Counted from the first letter of the stretch, positions 40,491 to 54,317 are shown. The stretch is 64,000 bases of DNA from Mixophyes australis (GCA_036250195.1 JAVHZZ010000004.1:163224869-163288868); one strand, 5' to 3'. Translations and numbers: made by a program. Notes: generated from the sequence alone by a model not told the origin.

Positions 40491-42885
40491 CCCCTTAATG
40501 AACCAGTATTATGTAGTAGTTGAAATAGTACATATACTATACGTTTGAGAAATTCTGCTCTATTATGGAATTACAATGTACTGCACAATGTACAACCTTA
40601 AATAAAAAGTGCAATTTTCACAATAATTAACTGTACTCCTAAGAAACAGTAAAACAGTTGATGGAGTTTCTTACTTGGAACCGCGCATGTGACAACAATT
40701 TTGTTCCCTAAACATGACTAACACAATAACGTTAAGAAGCAAACAATAGTGGCCTATATGCAATTTGTTCTCCAGTTAGTTGTTTATTTTATGTCTCTAA
40801 ATCATTTTCACAGTTGTGCATCAAGGCAGAGGCAATTTGTAACTAGTTTTGATTTGGTTTTAAATGTATCCACCAATTCAGGCCAAGTTTCATCACTATT
40901 ATTTTAAACTGAATTACAACAATTGGAACAATGGAAATCTTTGAATATGACAAATCAATCTGGACCAATCTGTAAAAAAACTAGTACAAGAATTAAAGGA
41001 CTGTGTTTAAGAAAGAGCAACAGTAGGACATACAGTATGCAGCATTTAAAGCAACAATCTCATGAACAATCAGGTGTGTGTTTTTTTTTTAACATATATC
41101 ACTGTAGCAGGCTGTAGAAGAGTTTTGGAATTTACTATTTTCACTGTTTTGTTCTTCTTCAGACTGCTATTAATAATGTATGATTATTTACTACCATGGC
41201 AACCAGTCACATGACACATGATGTAGTGAGCAGAGGCTTTGGAACCTCTCTCTGAGCCCTGTCTGCACTGTGACATCCTCCTTCTCCCCCTACAGCCATC
41301 ACATGACATGCTGAGAGCTTTGAGCCTGTGCCTGTGTAGCTGACCGACTGCGTCTGGCAGACATTTTTCTTTGCCAACCAGAGAGCTTTTGACAAGGACA
41401 TCATGATTTGTATGAAGGAGGATAGCAACAAAAAGATACATGCTTAAAAAGATCTAAACTTGCTATTTCAAGAAAAAGAATAAGCCTACTGATTTAAAAA
41501 ACATAATTTTATCATGGACATGTTTAAATTGCCATAAATAGCTGTCCTGCCACAGATCAACTAGTCAAATAAATGGCAATCCTATAACAAAATGTATCCA
41601 TACCTTTACATAGTGATATAGATATAAAAATATATCATCTTATAAATCTACTATTTAAATAATGATATTAACCATACCCTGCTTCACATAATAACAGGAC
41701 TGACATTCTCTATATCTAGATATTTTCTGAATTATGCATTTAACAGTCACAGCGCATATTGATATATCAATAATATAGCAATAGCTAATGGGATGGATCG
41801 ATCCATGAAGTGTTAAAAATTAACCCATTACTTAATCTCTCCTCCAGATCAATCTTGTTGTAATGTCCAATAGATTAACTTGCAAATGCAAAAAAGAGTT
41901 CAGTTTTGCAGGCGTTTCTGATTTTTGCCATCCAAGATTTCTGGAGAAAACAAGTGCAAATATGTGGCCACCACAAGGCAATGTCACTGGTTATACTTTG
42001 GATTGTAAAGGGTCGATAGTGATCTAATACCACATAAAACTGAGGCAGAACAGGTAACAGTTTTCTGAAATATACCCTTATTTTCACAGTTATTCAAGTA
42101 CATATTTTTCACATCTCACAAATGGACCAATCAAAAGCCTAAGAATTGAAACTAAGACGTAGTCACGTCAATACATGCAATTCATGACATGGTTGACATT
42201 TAAGATGTGGATGTAATTCCACAAATTTTGTGTGTTTCTTCATTTGGTATATTGTATTTCTTTATAGTTTTTGGATATATTTAGTGTCATTTTATTTTTG
42301 CTGGAAATAAAAGCCCTTAATATTGTTTGTAAATGTCAATTTTTATTGACTTCTGTAATGTGGAATTCTGATATCACTGTTACACAACAGTGACTTGCCT
42401 ATATGTGCATCTAAGAGGGAATAAATACTAGAGGAGTGAGGTGCTCAAAGGGGATTTCCACCAGCAGTGATTTGCTGAGATACTTGTCCATCAAAAGAAG
42501 TATGACTGCATCCAGTGTTACAATCTGTGCAGAGCTGCCAATCAATGATGTGTACAACCCTGCAGAGAGAAGATCTAGGTGCACACTCTGCACACAGATG
42601 ATTGTCAAGGATGATCTAGGCAGCTGTACTTTTTCATACCGGCAAATTTTCATTAATAGATGTATATTAGAATATTGTTTCTACTTATGGGAACCTAACC
42701 AAAAAATATTCTAAAATGCATGTAAAAGTACAAGAGCTGGGAAAGTAAGTACTATTAATGAAGGCCATATTGCTCAGATAACAGGTTATGTGGTATATGT
42801 CCACCTTGTCATGCGTTTATACAAGCATAGCACAATTACAAGTCTTTTTCACCTTGCTAACGGACTTGATATTTACGTGTCTGAG
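38086..42885. other. No gene recognised (downstream of host gene)
   Basis: Long AT-rich intergenic stretch. It contains a (TA)n run (see separate entry), poly-A/poly-T stretches (39928-39965) and a repeat piece at about 41190-41290 that resembles 56310-56400 (TGTAGTGAGCAGAG..TTGGAAC). A stretch at 42430-42650 is open in both directions (about 80-90 codons each) but matches nothing I recognise. Confidence 0.45.
40435..40486. repeat. (TA)26 microsatellite
   Basis: 52 bp of uninterrupted TA, flanked symmetrically by GATTT...AAATC, so the whole can form a cruciform. Confidence 0.98.
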
Positions 42886-43172
42886 TCATTAAGGAAAGTA
42901 AGGCGAAAAAAGGAGTAAATGTTCTCCAGGACAAACCATGTTACAATGCAAGGGGTGCAAAGGAGTTCATTATTTTGCACATACGTTAAATACTGGCTGT
43001 TTTCTCATGTAGTACACATATACTTGATAGCTTTATTTTTACACTGATCTAGGAAATGCCCTTCCTCAACTATAAATCTATCCCCACATTTTAAATGTAC
43101 CTCTCCTCCAATGCAACATGGTTTTGCCAAGGTGCAAAGTTAATTCTTTTTATGCTTTGCTCTCCTTAATGA
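42886..43172. mobile_element. MITE, diverged relative of 49836-50173
   Basis: Begins GAGTCATTAAGGA and ends TCCTTAATGACTC. It shares TTACAATGCAAGGGGTGCAAA, GTTAAATACTG and CATGTAG.ACACA.ATACTTGATAGC with the palindromic element at 49836. The arms are more diverged, so it is an older copy. Confidence 0.75.
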
Positions 43173-44133
43173 CTCAGGCCCTTCATATCCATGTGGGTGT
43201 CAGGAATCAGGCCTCAGCCTATAATTTCATTTGAAAGCCATTTGTGCCTTACAGGCAGACTTCATACAGGAATGCTCATTTATAGGCACCCATGTTGTAC
43301 CCATGTAAGGGCACATACCTACTGGCATTTTAGATAAACTTAACGCTTAAAATGAATATCAAACGCAAGAGTGTTTAATGCTTGATATGAGCTTTTACTT
43401 GCTTTTTTATTTGTGTACTTTCCAGTGCGTTCAAATGTGGAAATTCTCAGAAATGAAACAAGTAATGTTCCCGAAAAATGTGCTGCAATGCAACCCAGAA
43501 GTATTGCAACACAAGTAAAAACACAAACATATGTTTTTTACGGTCACATGCATTCACATGGGCTATATAAATGTTTAAAATATATTTAAAATGCATTTAA
43601 AAATGCCAGTGGGTATGTTCCTTAATACAAACGTTAAAATGTACAATAGTGACACAAATAATAATGACAGTCCCAATGTCCCCTCACTGTCAAGATTTAA
43701 GACTCAAAAAAGGCTGCAATGGGCAGTATTTTAGGAGAAGAATTGAAAAGCATAAATGAATAAAGGGGGTGGTCCTAAAGCGGAAGTAGGCTGGCCTTTG
43801 AAGTAACATATTTACCGTTTCACCAAGCGCATTTACATGTATACCTGTAATCCAGCAAAAGTAGTCACAGAGCAATCTGACATGGGCAGTTTAATGCTAT
43901 ATTTTACTCAGTGAAAAGAAGGGTACTTGCTGACTAACTTTAATTCTGCAACGTGTGAGTGTTCACCATAGTAAACATTCTTTCAATGAAACATAATTGA
44001 TATACTCCACAATAAATGTAGGGAAATCATGACATGAAGTCTGATTCACTTCCTGTGCATCACATTATTTGACCCATGGCTCCTAAGAGAAGCTAAGTGC
44101 TTTAAGAGTTTGATGTCACACAAATAGTTTTAG

Positions 44134-44139
44134 TTTATT
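44134..44139 (-). terminator. BEND7: Candidate polyadenylation signal of BEND7-like gene
   Basis: AATAAA on the minus strand, about 235 bases after the candidate stop codon at 44375-44377 and followed by a TTTGTGTG GU-rich stretch. It fits the end of a short 3' UTR. Confidence 0.5.
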
Positions 44140-44374
44140 CTCAGGAATGCCATTTCACCGAAAGCATTGATACTACTAGCGACCAAGCAGCCAAAACAGG
44201 GTTCTGCAATAAGACCACACTGTCCAATCTGTTATTGGTATTCGCCACATTTATATCTTTCCTGATAATACACAATAAACTCTGCAGAACGTGACAGGAA
44301 TTTTAGTCACAAAGGTGACAATGCAAGATTCTGGTTGCAGTGTCTTCTGGACAGATGTTCTTCACACTTGTAGC

Positions 44375-44433
44375 TTAAAACCCTGCCTTAGAATGAAGCC
44401 ACATGTCCTCATCAGTGGTTTGAAGAGTATTTC
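44375..44433 (-). CDS. BEND7: BEND7-like gene, candidate last coding exon
   Basis: A pyrimidine-rich acceptor ...CTCTTTCTGCAG| precedes 44433. The previous exon ends in phase 1 and this exon starts with the two bases needed, giving GNTLQTTDEDMWLHSKAGF and a TAA at 44375-44377. A polyadenylation signal lies 235 bases on. The tail does not match the C-terminus I remember for mammalian BEND7, so this may be an alternative end or chance. If the exon at 45514 is instead read through its donor, translation stops after about eight residues. Confidence 0.45.
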
Positions 44434-45513
44434 CTGCAGAAAGAGTACAAGACCTTAGTTTATATCCAACTGGCATGATAAAGCATTGTAAGCAGTGATA
44501 CACAGTAACTGCTTTGTTTTATGTGAAGTAAATTTCACTCACAAGGTCCAGGATACCACTCCAGGCCTCCGTGGGGGCCTTATGTGGAAAACCACAGTAT
44601 ACCCAGGCTCTGTGACCTTTGTATACACATGTCATAACACTTGTACAACCCTTTGAGAGTCTTCTTTTGTGCTACGTGTATGTTTGAAATATCTTCCTTA
44701 CCAAGGAAAAACCAGTAAAGCTACTTATTGACATTATTAATTATATAGTATAAAAATGTAAAATCCATATAATTTATTAAGCGAAATAATATGTCCAGAA
44801 TGTATTTTTTATCTATCCTATAGAGAAAGCGTGCATTGCTTAGGAGGGTGGTGCTTCTCTATCTTGCATCTAGAACAATTCAGAAATCAGAACTTGTGCA
44901 TTTGGCATCCCAGTGTCCTAGATAACTAAAATGCTCTGTACAGACTGCAGACTGAAAAATTCATACACAGTGGTATAGCCAGTAATGTCACAGCAACTAT
45001 AACTGATATACTATTCTTTACCATTTAAGTATATATCAGATATACATTGGCCACTGTCAACTAGTAGTAATTGCTATAACCAAGTAATGATAGGAGAGGG
45101 GAGAAAATCATTAATTAATACCTTTTAAAAAAACTGTTAGCCCAGCGTTTTACTGCAGTAGAAATATGGGGTAATACTGAACTTACAGTATCTTTTTCCA
45201 TCAGAAATATAGTATAAAGTGTTTGTTATCCCTTAAATTATTGAATTCATTTTTTTTTCTACAAAGACAACAACAATTGCTGCACAGTACATTATAATGT
45301 AGGAATATTGCTGAAATAAAATAATTAAAAATTATAATTAAACTACTTTGTTTTTTCTTCTATTTATTAGTAAATATTTAAACTATTGTTGTACTGTTAC
45401 ATGCAACCTACAGGAAAGTGAGGGATAGTTCTGTAATGTGGGGGATAGGGAAACTGACAATTAGCAGCAAGGTTTGGAGAAACATAGTACTTAGAAGTGG
45501 AATATTTGCTCAC

Positions 45514-45639
45514 CTTGGTCACTGCCTCTTTTTAATCTTCTCCTGGCGAGCTTGATTTGATCCTGAAGGATTTGTACCCAGTGTCTTGGGCCAGGAACCT
45601 TTTCCACATTGTTAGCAGAACAATATTTTTCTGTGAAAA
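45514..45639 (-). CDS. BEND7: BEND7-like gene, exon with C-terminal part of BEN domain
   Basis: 126 bp exon between acceptor ...TTGTTATCAG| and donor |GTGAGC. It enters in phase 1 (completing Val with the G of the previous exon) and leaves in phase 1. It encodes FTEKYCSANNVEKVPGPRHW, then VQILQDQIKLARRRLKRGSD. This is the last helix region of the BEN domain with a basic K/R-rich tail, which BEN proteins use to contact DNA. All splice phases agree with the neighbours. Confidence 0.9.
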
Positions 45640-47138
45640 CTGATAACAAAAAAAACACAGGCAACTTTGTAAGAAAGGACAATAGATTGCTGGAAATGAT
45701 CTCTTCTGTGAAATGGCTGAGATTTACCATTTCTGGGAATATGGGTGTGTAAGATAACTGCATTAATAATATCTGTGCATAGCTCCTCAATTTGCTGCAT
45801 ATACTAAATGGTAAGGGAGAGCTCAATACCTTTGCAGAGGGGATGTGTCTGTACTCCCCATATGAACCTGCTAATACAAGAGAGCATAGACAAAGCAGAG
45901 TGCACATAGATACTGGCTGTGATGTGAACTGCACAGAACAGATATCCAATACACACGTTTTTCTATGATCTCTCTGTCAATATCACACTATTGAAAAACG
46001 AAAAACAACTTATCCTTATGAATGTAATAGGTAAATAGGAAATAAGTCCATTTTTAAACAACTTGCCTAGATGCCTAAAGCTACACTGCCTTCTTTCTAT
46101 ATTACTCTATCACCTATTTGTAACCATTAAAATATAAAAAGCACCACAGCTGTCAGAAAAGTCATGAAAGACGACTGAAACTAGCTATAACTGCACAATC
46201 ATGAGCGATACAAAAATGTAGCCAGCGTTATCAGTGCTTGAAGTGGAAATTTAAAAGTGGCGGCATGGAAAATATAAGTGAATGGAATTTGATAGTTTTA
46301 CAATGAAGGAAGTAGAAGTGGCGGTATGACATACCACTGTATACACCCCACTTCCACCACTGATCCTAAAGTGATATTTCAAGTGAACCCTACTGTTGAG
46401 AATGAACTTAAACCAGTTGCTAGACTGCAATCCTAAGAGAAATTAAAAGTGTCATGATTATAGCCTAATCAGAATAATTATAGAATTAATATGTTATTCA
46501 TCTATCCTAATATCTGAATTAACAATATGGATTCCAGCAACTCGCCATCTGGATTAAAAGCAATACCGTCCATAAAACATGTGTGTGAAGACCTCTATAT
46601 ATATATTGTAACCTCTGGAGGAAGCAACCAGATAATATGTGTCAATGACATATATTGGCCTTATAAGGAACCTATAGGGCTCATTTATCTCCTCAAGGAA
46701 TCAACAAGAGACGTTTCTTCGGATCTTGTAGGTGAATGCGGACGTGCGTATGAAAAAAAGAGCACAATACGTTCCTTTTGCTGCTTTAATGAATCAGGCT
46801 CACCATGTTTAGTGGAATTGTTGCCATAACTTTGCTACATTTCAGAAGAGAGTTATATATTTTAGAACCCATTAGAACTGCTCTCAGACAAAAAGGGCCC
46901 AAGCTCATTTGGACAGGCACCTCATCCTTATGTGCCTTCAATTGCCAATCAATGTACCTGTCAATTCACATGTGTTTATTTCCCAGATTTGTATATTACC
47001 TTGTGTACAGAAAACCTGTAAATAAGTAAAGCGCTGCACATCCTATAATATTACATAATTAAATGTATATATACATATAAAGAACAGCACACATTATATT
47101 ACTCAGGAAACATTGCATGTATTATAAATAATGTATAC
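45640..47138 (-). other. BEND7-like intron
   Basis: Intron of the BEND7-like gene. It contains two nearby AAGTGG(A)A...AGTGGCGG.ATG pieces (46235-46330) from an unrecognised repeat, and a stretch at 46670-46803 bounded by CTCATTTATCTCCT and TTTAATGAATCAGGCTC that looks like another small inverted-repeat element. No other gene. Confidence 0.6.
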
Positions 47139-47364
47139 CTTTTATTGCTCCTACAATGTTTTGATCCAATCCTTGCCTGTTGTCGTTTAATCCACGCTTC
47201 CGTTTTCCATTGGGTAGCGATGTCGCCAAAGTTTTATCATCGAAAAAAGCACACACCAGTTTCCTGAAGAGCAGGCTCCCTGACCTCTTATAATTGGACA
47301 GTATGGAGTCCAGTTGGGATTTCGGCATGAAGACATCAAACCCTTCCGCCAATTGCACATCTGG
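47139..47364 (-). CDS. BEND7: BEND7-like gene, exon with N-terminal part of BEN domain
   Basis: 226 bp exon. The acceptor is ...TTTGGTAG| (not the next AG four bases later) because only this choice joins the previous phase-0 exon in frame. The donor is AAAG|GTATAC. It encodes the most conserved block of the family: LAEGFDVFMPKSQLDSILSN, an LLFRKLVCAFFDD segment, then KRKRGLNDNR and LDQNIVGAIK. From family knowledge, BEN domains are all-helical modules that bind DNA or proteins in transcriptional repression and chromatin; BEND7 itself is poorly characterised. Confidence 0.93.
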
Positions 47365-48549
47365 CTACCAAACCAACACAAATATTGACATCAAGAGGAC
47401 ATCAAGGCAGTGAGTTGTTGCATTGTGTATCTCAGGTCAGACATTAATATCTTTTCACAGGTAAGATTGGCTGGCTAAACAGTTTTTCTCTCTCCAAATC
47501 AACTCCACCTTTAACTTTACAAAGCATTTAAAAGTACTTTGCATGTAATAAAAATATTAATAATTAGATAAAATGATCAGATTCAATGTATTCATTGTTT
47601 TAGTATGATGTGCCACCTTTTTAAATTGTTGTTTTCTACAAAAAAAATTCATGGAAAGCTTTAGTAATAGTAATAGTATTGCCCCACACCCCCATTTCCA
47701 CTTGAGAGTAGAAGGAATAAATAATACATTTTTGTACTGATGTGATTGCATAGTCTTATGTCACATCAAACAAGAACAGGTATGACTACAAACATTCTTG
47801 AGCTGGTCAAATTACCAAAGGATCCTCCAGTGCATATCACGCCTACTTGGATACATATAACATGTTCCAAATGTTTGTGAACCTAAGTGGCGCTACATGC
47901 CAACCTCTTCACTTGAAAGGCATTTGGCCAGGAGTGCTTTGAAAAGAAGTGAGCGATGATCACAACCAATTAGCTGCTGCCCTCCATGGTAATGAATTCT
48001 CCCCTATCTTGAAAACATTCCTATCTGAAGGGGGTCAATCCAGTGGATGGCACCTTGAATACAGAGTAACCATAGCCCATTTATAGCCCTCTGTAATTTT
48101 AAAATCATTAAACAAGAAAAGAGGAATATATTGTGCGGTATAAACTTGTGCCCTTGTAACTGTATTTAGCGGTGGGCCTACACACCCTAGTCTGACGCTG
48201 ACTATGAAGTTGGCAAAAAACCTGATCAAATTAGATATTTACTACTTGTCCTTTAAACAAATGGTGTAAGAAAATAAAACCTGTTTTACAATGTCACTGG
48301 AAGGAAGTTATAATATTTCTGTAAGGCTTTTGTTTAATGAAGACAATGCACCACGGCGTTAAGTGGTTTGTTATAAATGAATATGACTTCATATTGCAGG
48401 AGTTGAATAGCCAAAGTGTTTCTGGATAAGAAAACAATCTGCAAAGGACGAATGCTAACGTTTTAGCTTTGGTGTAATGAGGAGTCATATGAAACTCATT
48501 ACACTGCTCAAAGCTAAAGCAGCTAATTAACCTTTGTATTACAACTTAC

Positions 48550-48818
48550 ATCGGAGGATGTTGAGTTGACAACAATACCGAATCCTGGCACATGAACCTC
48601 CTCTTTCTTGACATGCTCGGTTTGTGATGACAGGCTGGAGGACCTTTCTGGAAGCACCAGCGGCTTGTGTTCTCTCACACTCGCATTGTGCGCACTGTGT
48701 ACCGGGGTCACGCTCGTAGTTTTTGGAATTATTTTTTTCTTCACTATTTTTTTTCTTGACAGAATAGTCTTCTGGGAGCAAATGCATGACTGGGGAAGCT
48801 GTTGTCGGCTTTGTGCAA
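48550..48818 (-). CDS. BEND7: BEND7-like gene, linker exon
   Basis: 269 bp exon, acceptor ...TTTATATAG|, donor GAT|GTAAGT. It enters after a phase-1 exon and leaves in phase 0. It encodes VAQSRQQLPQSCICSQKT, then a lysine-rich run (KKIVKKKIIPK) that may serve as a nuclear localisation signal, a Ser/Thr-rich low-complexity linker, and HVPGFGIVVNSTSSD. The sequence is less conserved than the BEN exons, but position, phases and short motifs match the family. Confidence 0.88.
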
Positions 48819-49835
48819 CTATATAAACATAAATAAATAGAAAATGAAATAAAAGCCACAATTTTATCTGCAGGATACTCTAATAATAATAATAGAAAAG
48901 AAAATATGCACAGAGTTTCTTACACAACATTGGGCTTGTGCAGTTCAAGGATCAAAGAAACATCTTCCATTAAGTTAAAACTTGCAGTTGCCTACTTGCA
49001 AATACTAAGAACTGGCCATGCATCCTTGCAGATATATAATTATTTATTCAATCAGAATAGGTGTCTCAGTGATGTCAATTAATTAATATGTTGTATTCTT
49101 ATGAATATGGTTCAACACACAACATGTGTGTAAGTAGCATGTTGGCATCTATATATTCTATATTGTCTGTGAAATGGTTTAGAGTACAATAAGCACAAAT
49201 TATACACTTCTTTTCTGGTACATGGACAAATGCTTTGTTTAGTGGACAAAATGTATTAAAAAGGAAATAATGTCCCTCTAATATACCAATATAATGCGAG
49301 AGTAATAGAACGGTAACTTGCAGTCAGACAAAAGCTTAGTTATACTTGGCACATATAATGTGTATAACAGCATCATAAAGACAAGTCAAAACAGATCTTT
49401 ACTTGTTGACATTTGAGGAAATTTACACCAAACCATTAAGTGAAATATTCTTTCTGAATTGCACCCAAGAATGAGGGAATCAGCTATATTTTGAAAATCA
49501 CTGTTCTTTAGATTGTTTGACAGAAAATACAAGTAATCTGATTGAGGTGGAAAGAACTAACAACATGTCTAATGAACATTCAAACAAAAGAGTCAATACA
49601 GATCATAAAGTCACTAATCAGTCCACGTAAGCCTCTTATAGACAAGTGTAAAACAATGCATATTTCACACCAAAGAAATACCTGACCTAGTCAGGAGCTA
49701 TTAGAGGGCTACAACTGTGCATGGTGGTATATTTAGACATTGGAGTGTAGGCATTTTGTGACTGGCTGTGTGCAGGACTTCTACTGGCCACTAAAAAGTA
49801 CCTGTCCAAACCTTGCTGGGGAACTTAAAGAACTT

Positions 49836-50173
49836 GGGCCTGATTCATTAAGGATCTTAACTTGAGAAACTTCTTATTTCAGTCTCCTGGACAAAACCAT
49901 GTTACAATGCAAGGGGTGCAAATTAGTATTCTGTTTTGCACATAAGTTAAATACTGACTATTTTTTCATGTAGCACACAAATACTTGATAGCTTATTTGT
50001 ACACTGAAATTTAAAGCTGATATTTGTGTGCTACATGAAAAAATAGTCAGTATTTAACTTATGTGCAAAACAGAATACTAATTTGCACCCCTTGCATTGT
50101 AACATGGTTTTTTTTTGTCCAGGAGACTGAAATAAGAAGTTTCTGAAGTTAAGATCCTTAATGAATCAGGCCC
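49836..50173. mobile_element. Near-perfect palindromic MITE
   Basis: The arms (49836-about 49985 and about 50024-50173) are reverse complements over roughly 150 bp, with a 4 bp length difference in an A/T run and a few mismatches, around a central loop of about 38 bp. It starts GGGCCTGATTCATTAAGGAT and ends with the complement. The near-identity of the arms suggests recent mobility. The superfamily is uncertain. Confidence 0.93.
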
Positions 50174-52200
50174 CTAGTGACTACAGGAAGGATCAAGGAA
50201 CTTCCTACTAGTACCTGCTATGTGATACAAGTCTACTTATGGGTACATTTTAGGAGGAATCAAATTAGATTTTAACCTGAGCATCTTCATGCAGTATGTA
50301 TTGCCCATCTGTTGTCACTTTTTAAAGTTTGATGTTGTAAGTTCTAACCTGAAGGACTTCAGTTTTATTCCACTAGTGAAGAGGTTAAATCTGCAGGAGT
50401 CATCAGACCAATGAACCCAAATATGAGTCAACTGAATGAAATGAGCAAGGTGTAGTGTTGTGAATAATGATAATAGGTTAATTGCAACATAAACAGGATA
50501 TGAGCTATAGTATGCAGGGGTGAGTACATTTAAATCTGATGTTTGGAGACAGATTATTTTATTTCAATGACAAAATGAACCATCTGTAAAATCACTGAGC
50601 AGTAAATAAAAGGAGCAGGACAACTCCCGACTGTAAACTCCATGTTTTATGCCATTCTAGCAATCACAGTATTCTGAAAAAATACAATGGGGGCACACAG
50701 CACTACTAAGATGCCCCTCTATGGTTCTATACTCACAGAACATATGGACCCACATACAGACTAGATGACATTTATCTGCTAAGAATAGAAACTATATAAC
50801 ACCACCATTATTCTCAGGAATGAATCGTGCAAAGGAAAATTGTGTCCCTTTAGTTTTAGAAACACAACATTCCTCTCTTCTTTTAAACGCTACAAGTCAC
50901 TGTACAAACTGTAGCACAGTACCTGTACTCTGACCTACAGAATGATGCACTGGGAAAATTGCACAAATATGACAGCAAACTCCTGGCTATTTTGTCAAAA
51001 CACTCATAAGCACTAATTGTATTGTAATTAATTAAAATTGAATGAACATTTATTTATATAGCAGCAGAATGCTCCTCAGTGCTTTACTCAGACAGTAAAT
51101 GGCTACAGTTATGACCTCTGGCTCTGAAAGCGCTGCAAGTGTGTTTGTGGAAACGTAACAATTAAAATCATATTAGAATTAAAAATGAAATATAAAGGTG
51201 CTGAAGTAGAATACTAAGAAGTGCTGAAGATGTATGGCACAGCACTGCTATGACCAATCACTGTATATGGATGTAATATAACTTAAAGCGTGACACACAC
51301 GTTAATGCAGAGTAAACCAGTATGAAGTAACAACAATAAGATGAGGTAATTGCATAAATGTATTTATGTAAACAATAAAATACATTTCATTTAACAATGA
51401 TGGTGACCGCCATATACGGCAGGAACAGTGTGGCCGACCACAGCATAAATCAGGTTCTACAGTTATGTGTCTGCTGAGCATCTTGGGAAAATGCTGGAAG
51501 GCAATGAGCACTCTACGGTGATTGTATGGTTCATTGTTCATTTTTAATCTACTATACAGTCCAGAAAATGACTAGCCTCTAAAATATATCTTAAATCTGG
51601 GAGTATAAATCGTATGAAACAACAGTTTATGTCAAGGTGATAATTGTGCTGTATCATGATGACAAATCCATTTTATGTACTTCAACAAGCATTAACATAT
51701 AAATCTCATTAATAGGTCAAGTAAAGACACAAGCACGTCAGCTATGCTCACATAGCCCAAGTCTAAAGTTTGTAGAACTTGTCACACAGGCACACTGGGA
51801 GTCCACAAAAAAGTGTAAGACCCTGGTGTCTGACTAGTGTCCCTAGGGTCGCATGTAGCCCACCAGTACTTTACCTGGCCCCAGGCCTTGAGGAAGTGGT
51901 AACAGAATAAAGTCAGCTCTGCCAGTTCCAAGGAATAATAAAAATATGAGAACTGTCAGGCAGTGAATTGCTTGGAGGCGATAATTATGCAGATGCTGCC
52001 TTTAGTTTCAAATACACCATAGTTTGCAGCTAATTGCAAGGAAAATAATATTGTTATTAGTCATTCTTTAAATACAGTTCATTATAAAATGTAGTTATAT
52101 TTTGACTATGACCACAAATAAAACACTGATTGGAGTTGTGATGATTGACACAGTGTTTCCTGTAGCTGCTTTGTTATTGCTCTAGTTTAAGCACAATATG

Positions 52201-52368
52201 TTTATTATTATTATCAGTTATTTATATAGTGCCACTAATTCCGCAGCGGTGTACAGAGAACATATTCACATCAGTCCCTGCCCCAATGGGGCTTACAGTC
52301 TAAATTCCCTAACAACACATACACAAAGATAGACAGAGAGAGTCTGCAGTCTAAATTCCCTAACATAT

Positions 52369-52407
<39 letters not shown>

Positions 52408-52672
52408 CTACAGTCTACAGTCTACAGTCTAAATTCCCTAACATACACAAACACACACACACACAGAGACTAGGGTCAATTATGATAGCAGCCAATTAAC
52501 CTACTAATATGTTTTTGGAGTGTGGGAGGAAACCAGAGCACCAGGAGGAAACCCACACAAACACGGGGAGAACATACAAACTCCACGCAGATAAGGCCAT
52601 GGTCGGGAATCGAACTCATGACCCCAGTGCTGTGAGGCAGAAGTGCTAACCACTAGGCCACTGTGCTGCCCA
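52201..52672 (-). mobile_element. V-SINE-like SINE with expanded microsatellites
   Basis: Minus-strand copy of the SINE seen at 8636: the tail ATCAGTTATTTATATAGTGC is first and the tRNA-like GAATCGAACTCATGACCCC / AGCACTTCTGCCTCAC complement is last. The tail region has expanded by duplication of CAGTCTAAATTCCCTAACAT blocks and (AC)n at about 52369-52402 and 52446-52464. Confidence 0.85.
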
Positions 52673-54317
52673 TACCCATATATCTATGATTAACATACTG
52701 TGGGTAAACACATATGTGAACATAGCCAAAATGTACTGCGCTGCCTTTTCTAGGAGATAAGGGCTGCATGTGCGGCCCCTAAAATCTATCATGTTGGCAA
52801 CCATTGGTCTAACATATGATGAAACTGTGTAACCAATATAGAAATGTTCTTTTTGTCAGTCTCACTTGTGAGTTTCTACCCTGTTTGTGGTTGTGAAATC
52901 TTGGCAATGCCAGAGGCTTGTCTTGCTACATTTGTACAGAGTACAACTGAAATAATACAAAAACATTGTTGTATCCAAGTCATTACAGTTATGGTAAATT
53001 CTCAAGAAATGGATTACAGCACAACACACTCAGCAGTGCTGCTCAATGGCACTTATGCATACAATTAAGTTGTACACCGGAGCTATAGAAGGGTTTGCCA
53101 AATACATCCTCTGTTTTCACTCTCAGTGCATGTTTGTGGATTTTCTCACTGGAACATCATGGATTAATCACTATGGCCTCATGCACATAGGAAAATACGC
53201 CTGTTTGTGTAGCTTATATTTCGTGACTTGCGCTGTGCATGCCCACAAAAAAAATATCTACACCTATGCAAAGTTGCCTGCACCCATACTTGTGCCTAAA
53301 GAGGTGTGACGGGGGAGGAAATTGTAATGTAGGCCAATGCAGTAAGGTTCTGTTCTTGGAATTAAGAACCCGAATGCAGATATGTCTTTTACAGCCATAA
53401 TATTTCCAATGACGATCACCAGCACGAACTAACTACTTCTGATTGGCCGATTGTGGTTTCACCTCTGAAACTGCTGGGTGCTTTATTCATTATGTGTGCA
53501 TATATTATAGGATTTTGCGTGTGTATTAATTTTACTTTCATTTGTATGCGAGAAGGAAGGTTATAGCTACTTTATTATATGAAGCCTACATGAAGTCAAA
53601 AGCATTTTTTCCCTATAAAAACAAATGTTTATAAAGTTTCATTGCACTTATGACCTGGTTCTGTGTATGTGTGTGGGTGTATGTACGTCTGCTGCAAAGC
53701 TGGCGCATAAGCTACAAATGCAGAGCTAAATGCACCTTGCGGTGCGTCAAACTCATATGAGCTGCAGTATGATATTTTTGGACCATAAATCATGTCCAAG
53801 TTATGTTCAACCCTGCATCAGGCCCTAGATCTGCAACTTTGATATATTTGTCTGTGCTCTTGGGTCCACCAAACATGGACTGCAGGTGAAGGCTGAGGAC
53901 AGATTTTAGAATCACCGATGTATAGAAAGGAAGAGAAAATTGCGTCTCTCTTGTTATAGCACTATACATTTTAGAAACGTGTAAGTAAATCTTGCTTTCT
54001 ATCCATAGTGGAATGCAGACCAAAAGCACCACCATCCCATGACTTTTTTAGTGGCTACAGATTTATGGAGAGACTCATTAAACTGCAGCCTCTATGTGTT
54101 TTAAACCTATTTAAACCTATGTGCATATATTTATAACAAACAGCACACCCTTTTAAATTATACAAATTAGTAGCACTAAAATGGTAAAGTAATAATAATA
54201 ATAATAACCTCTAAGTTTTGTAGAGTAACACTTCTGCCTAAAATCAACATACATTATAACAATAAATGTAAACCCTACAATATTCCAGATTGGAAGACTG
54301 GAAGAATTTAGGCCACT

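Noticed and set aside
42411..42714. Overlapping 80-92 codon ORFs on both strands as an exon
   Set aside because: No recognisable protein on either strand and no clear splice-site pair; left as unassigned.
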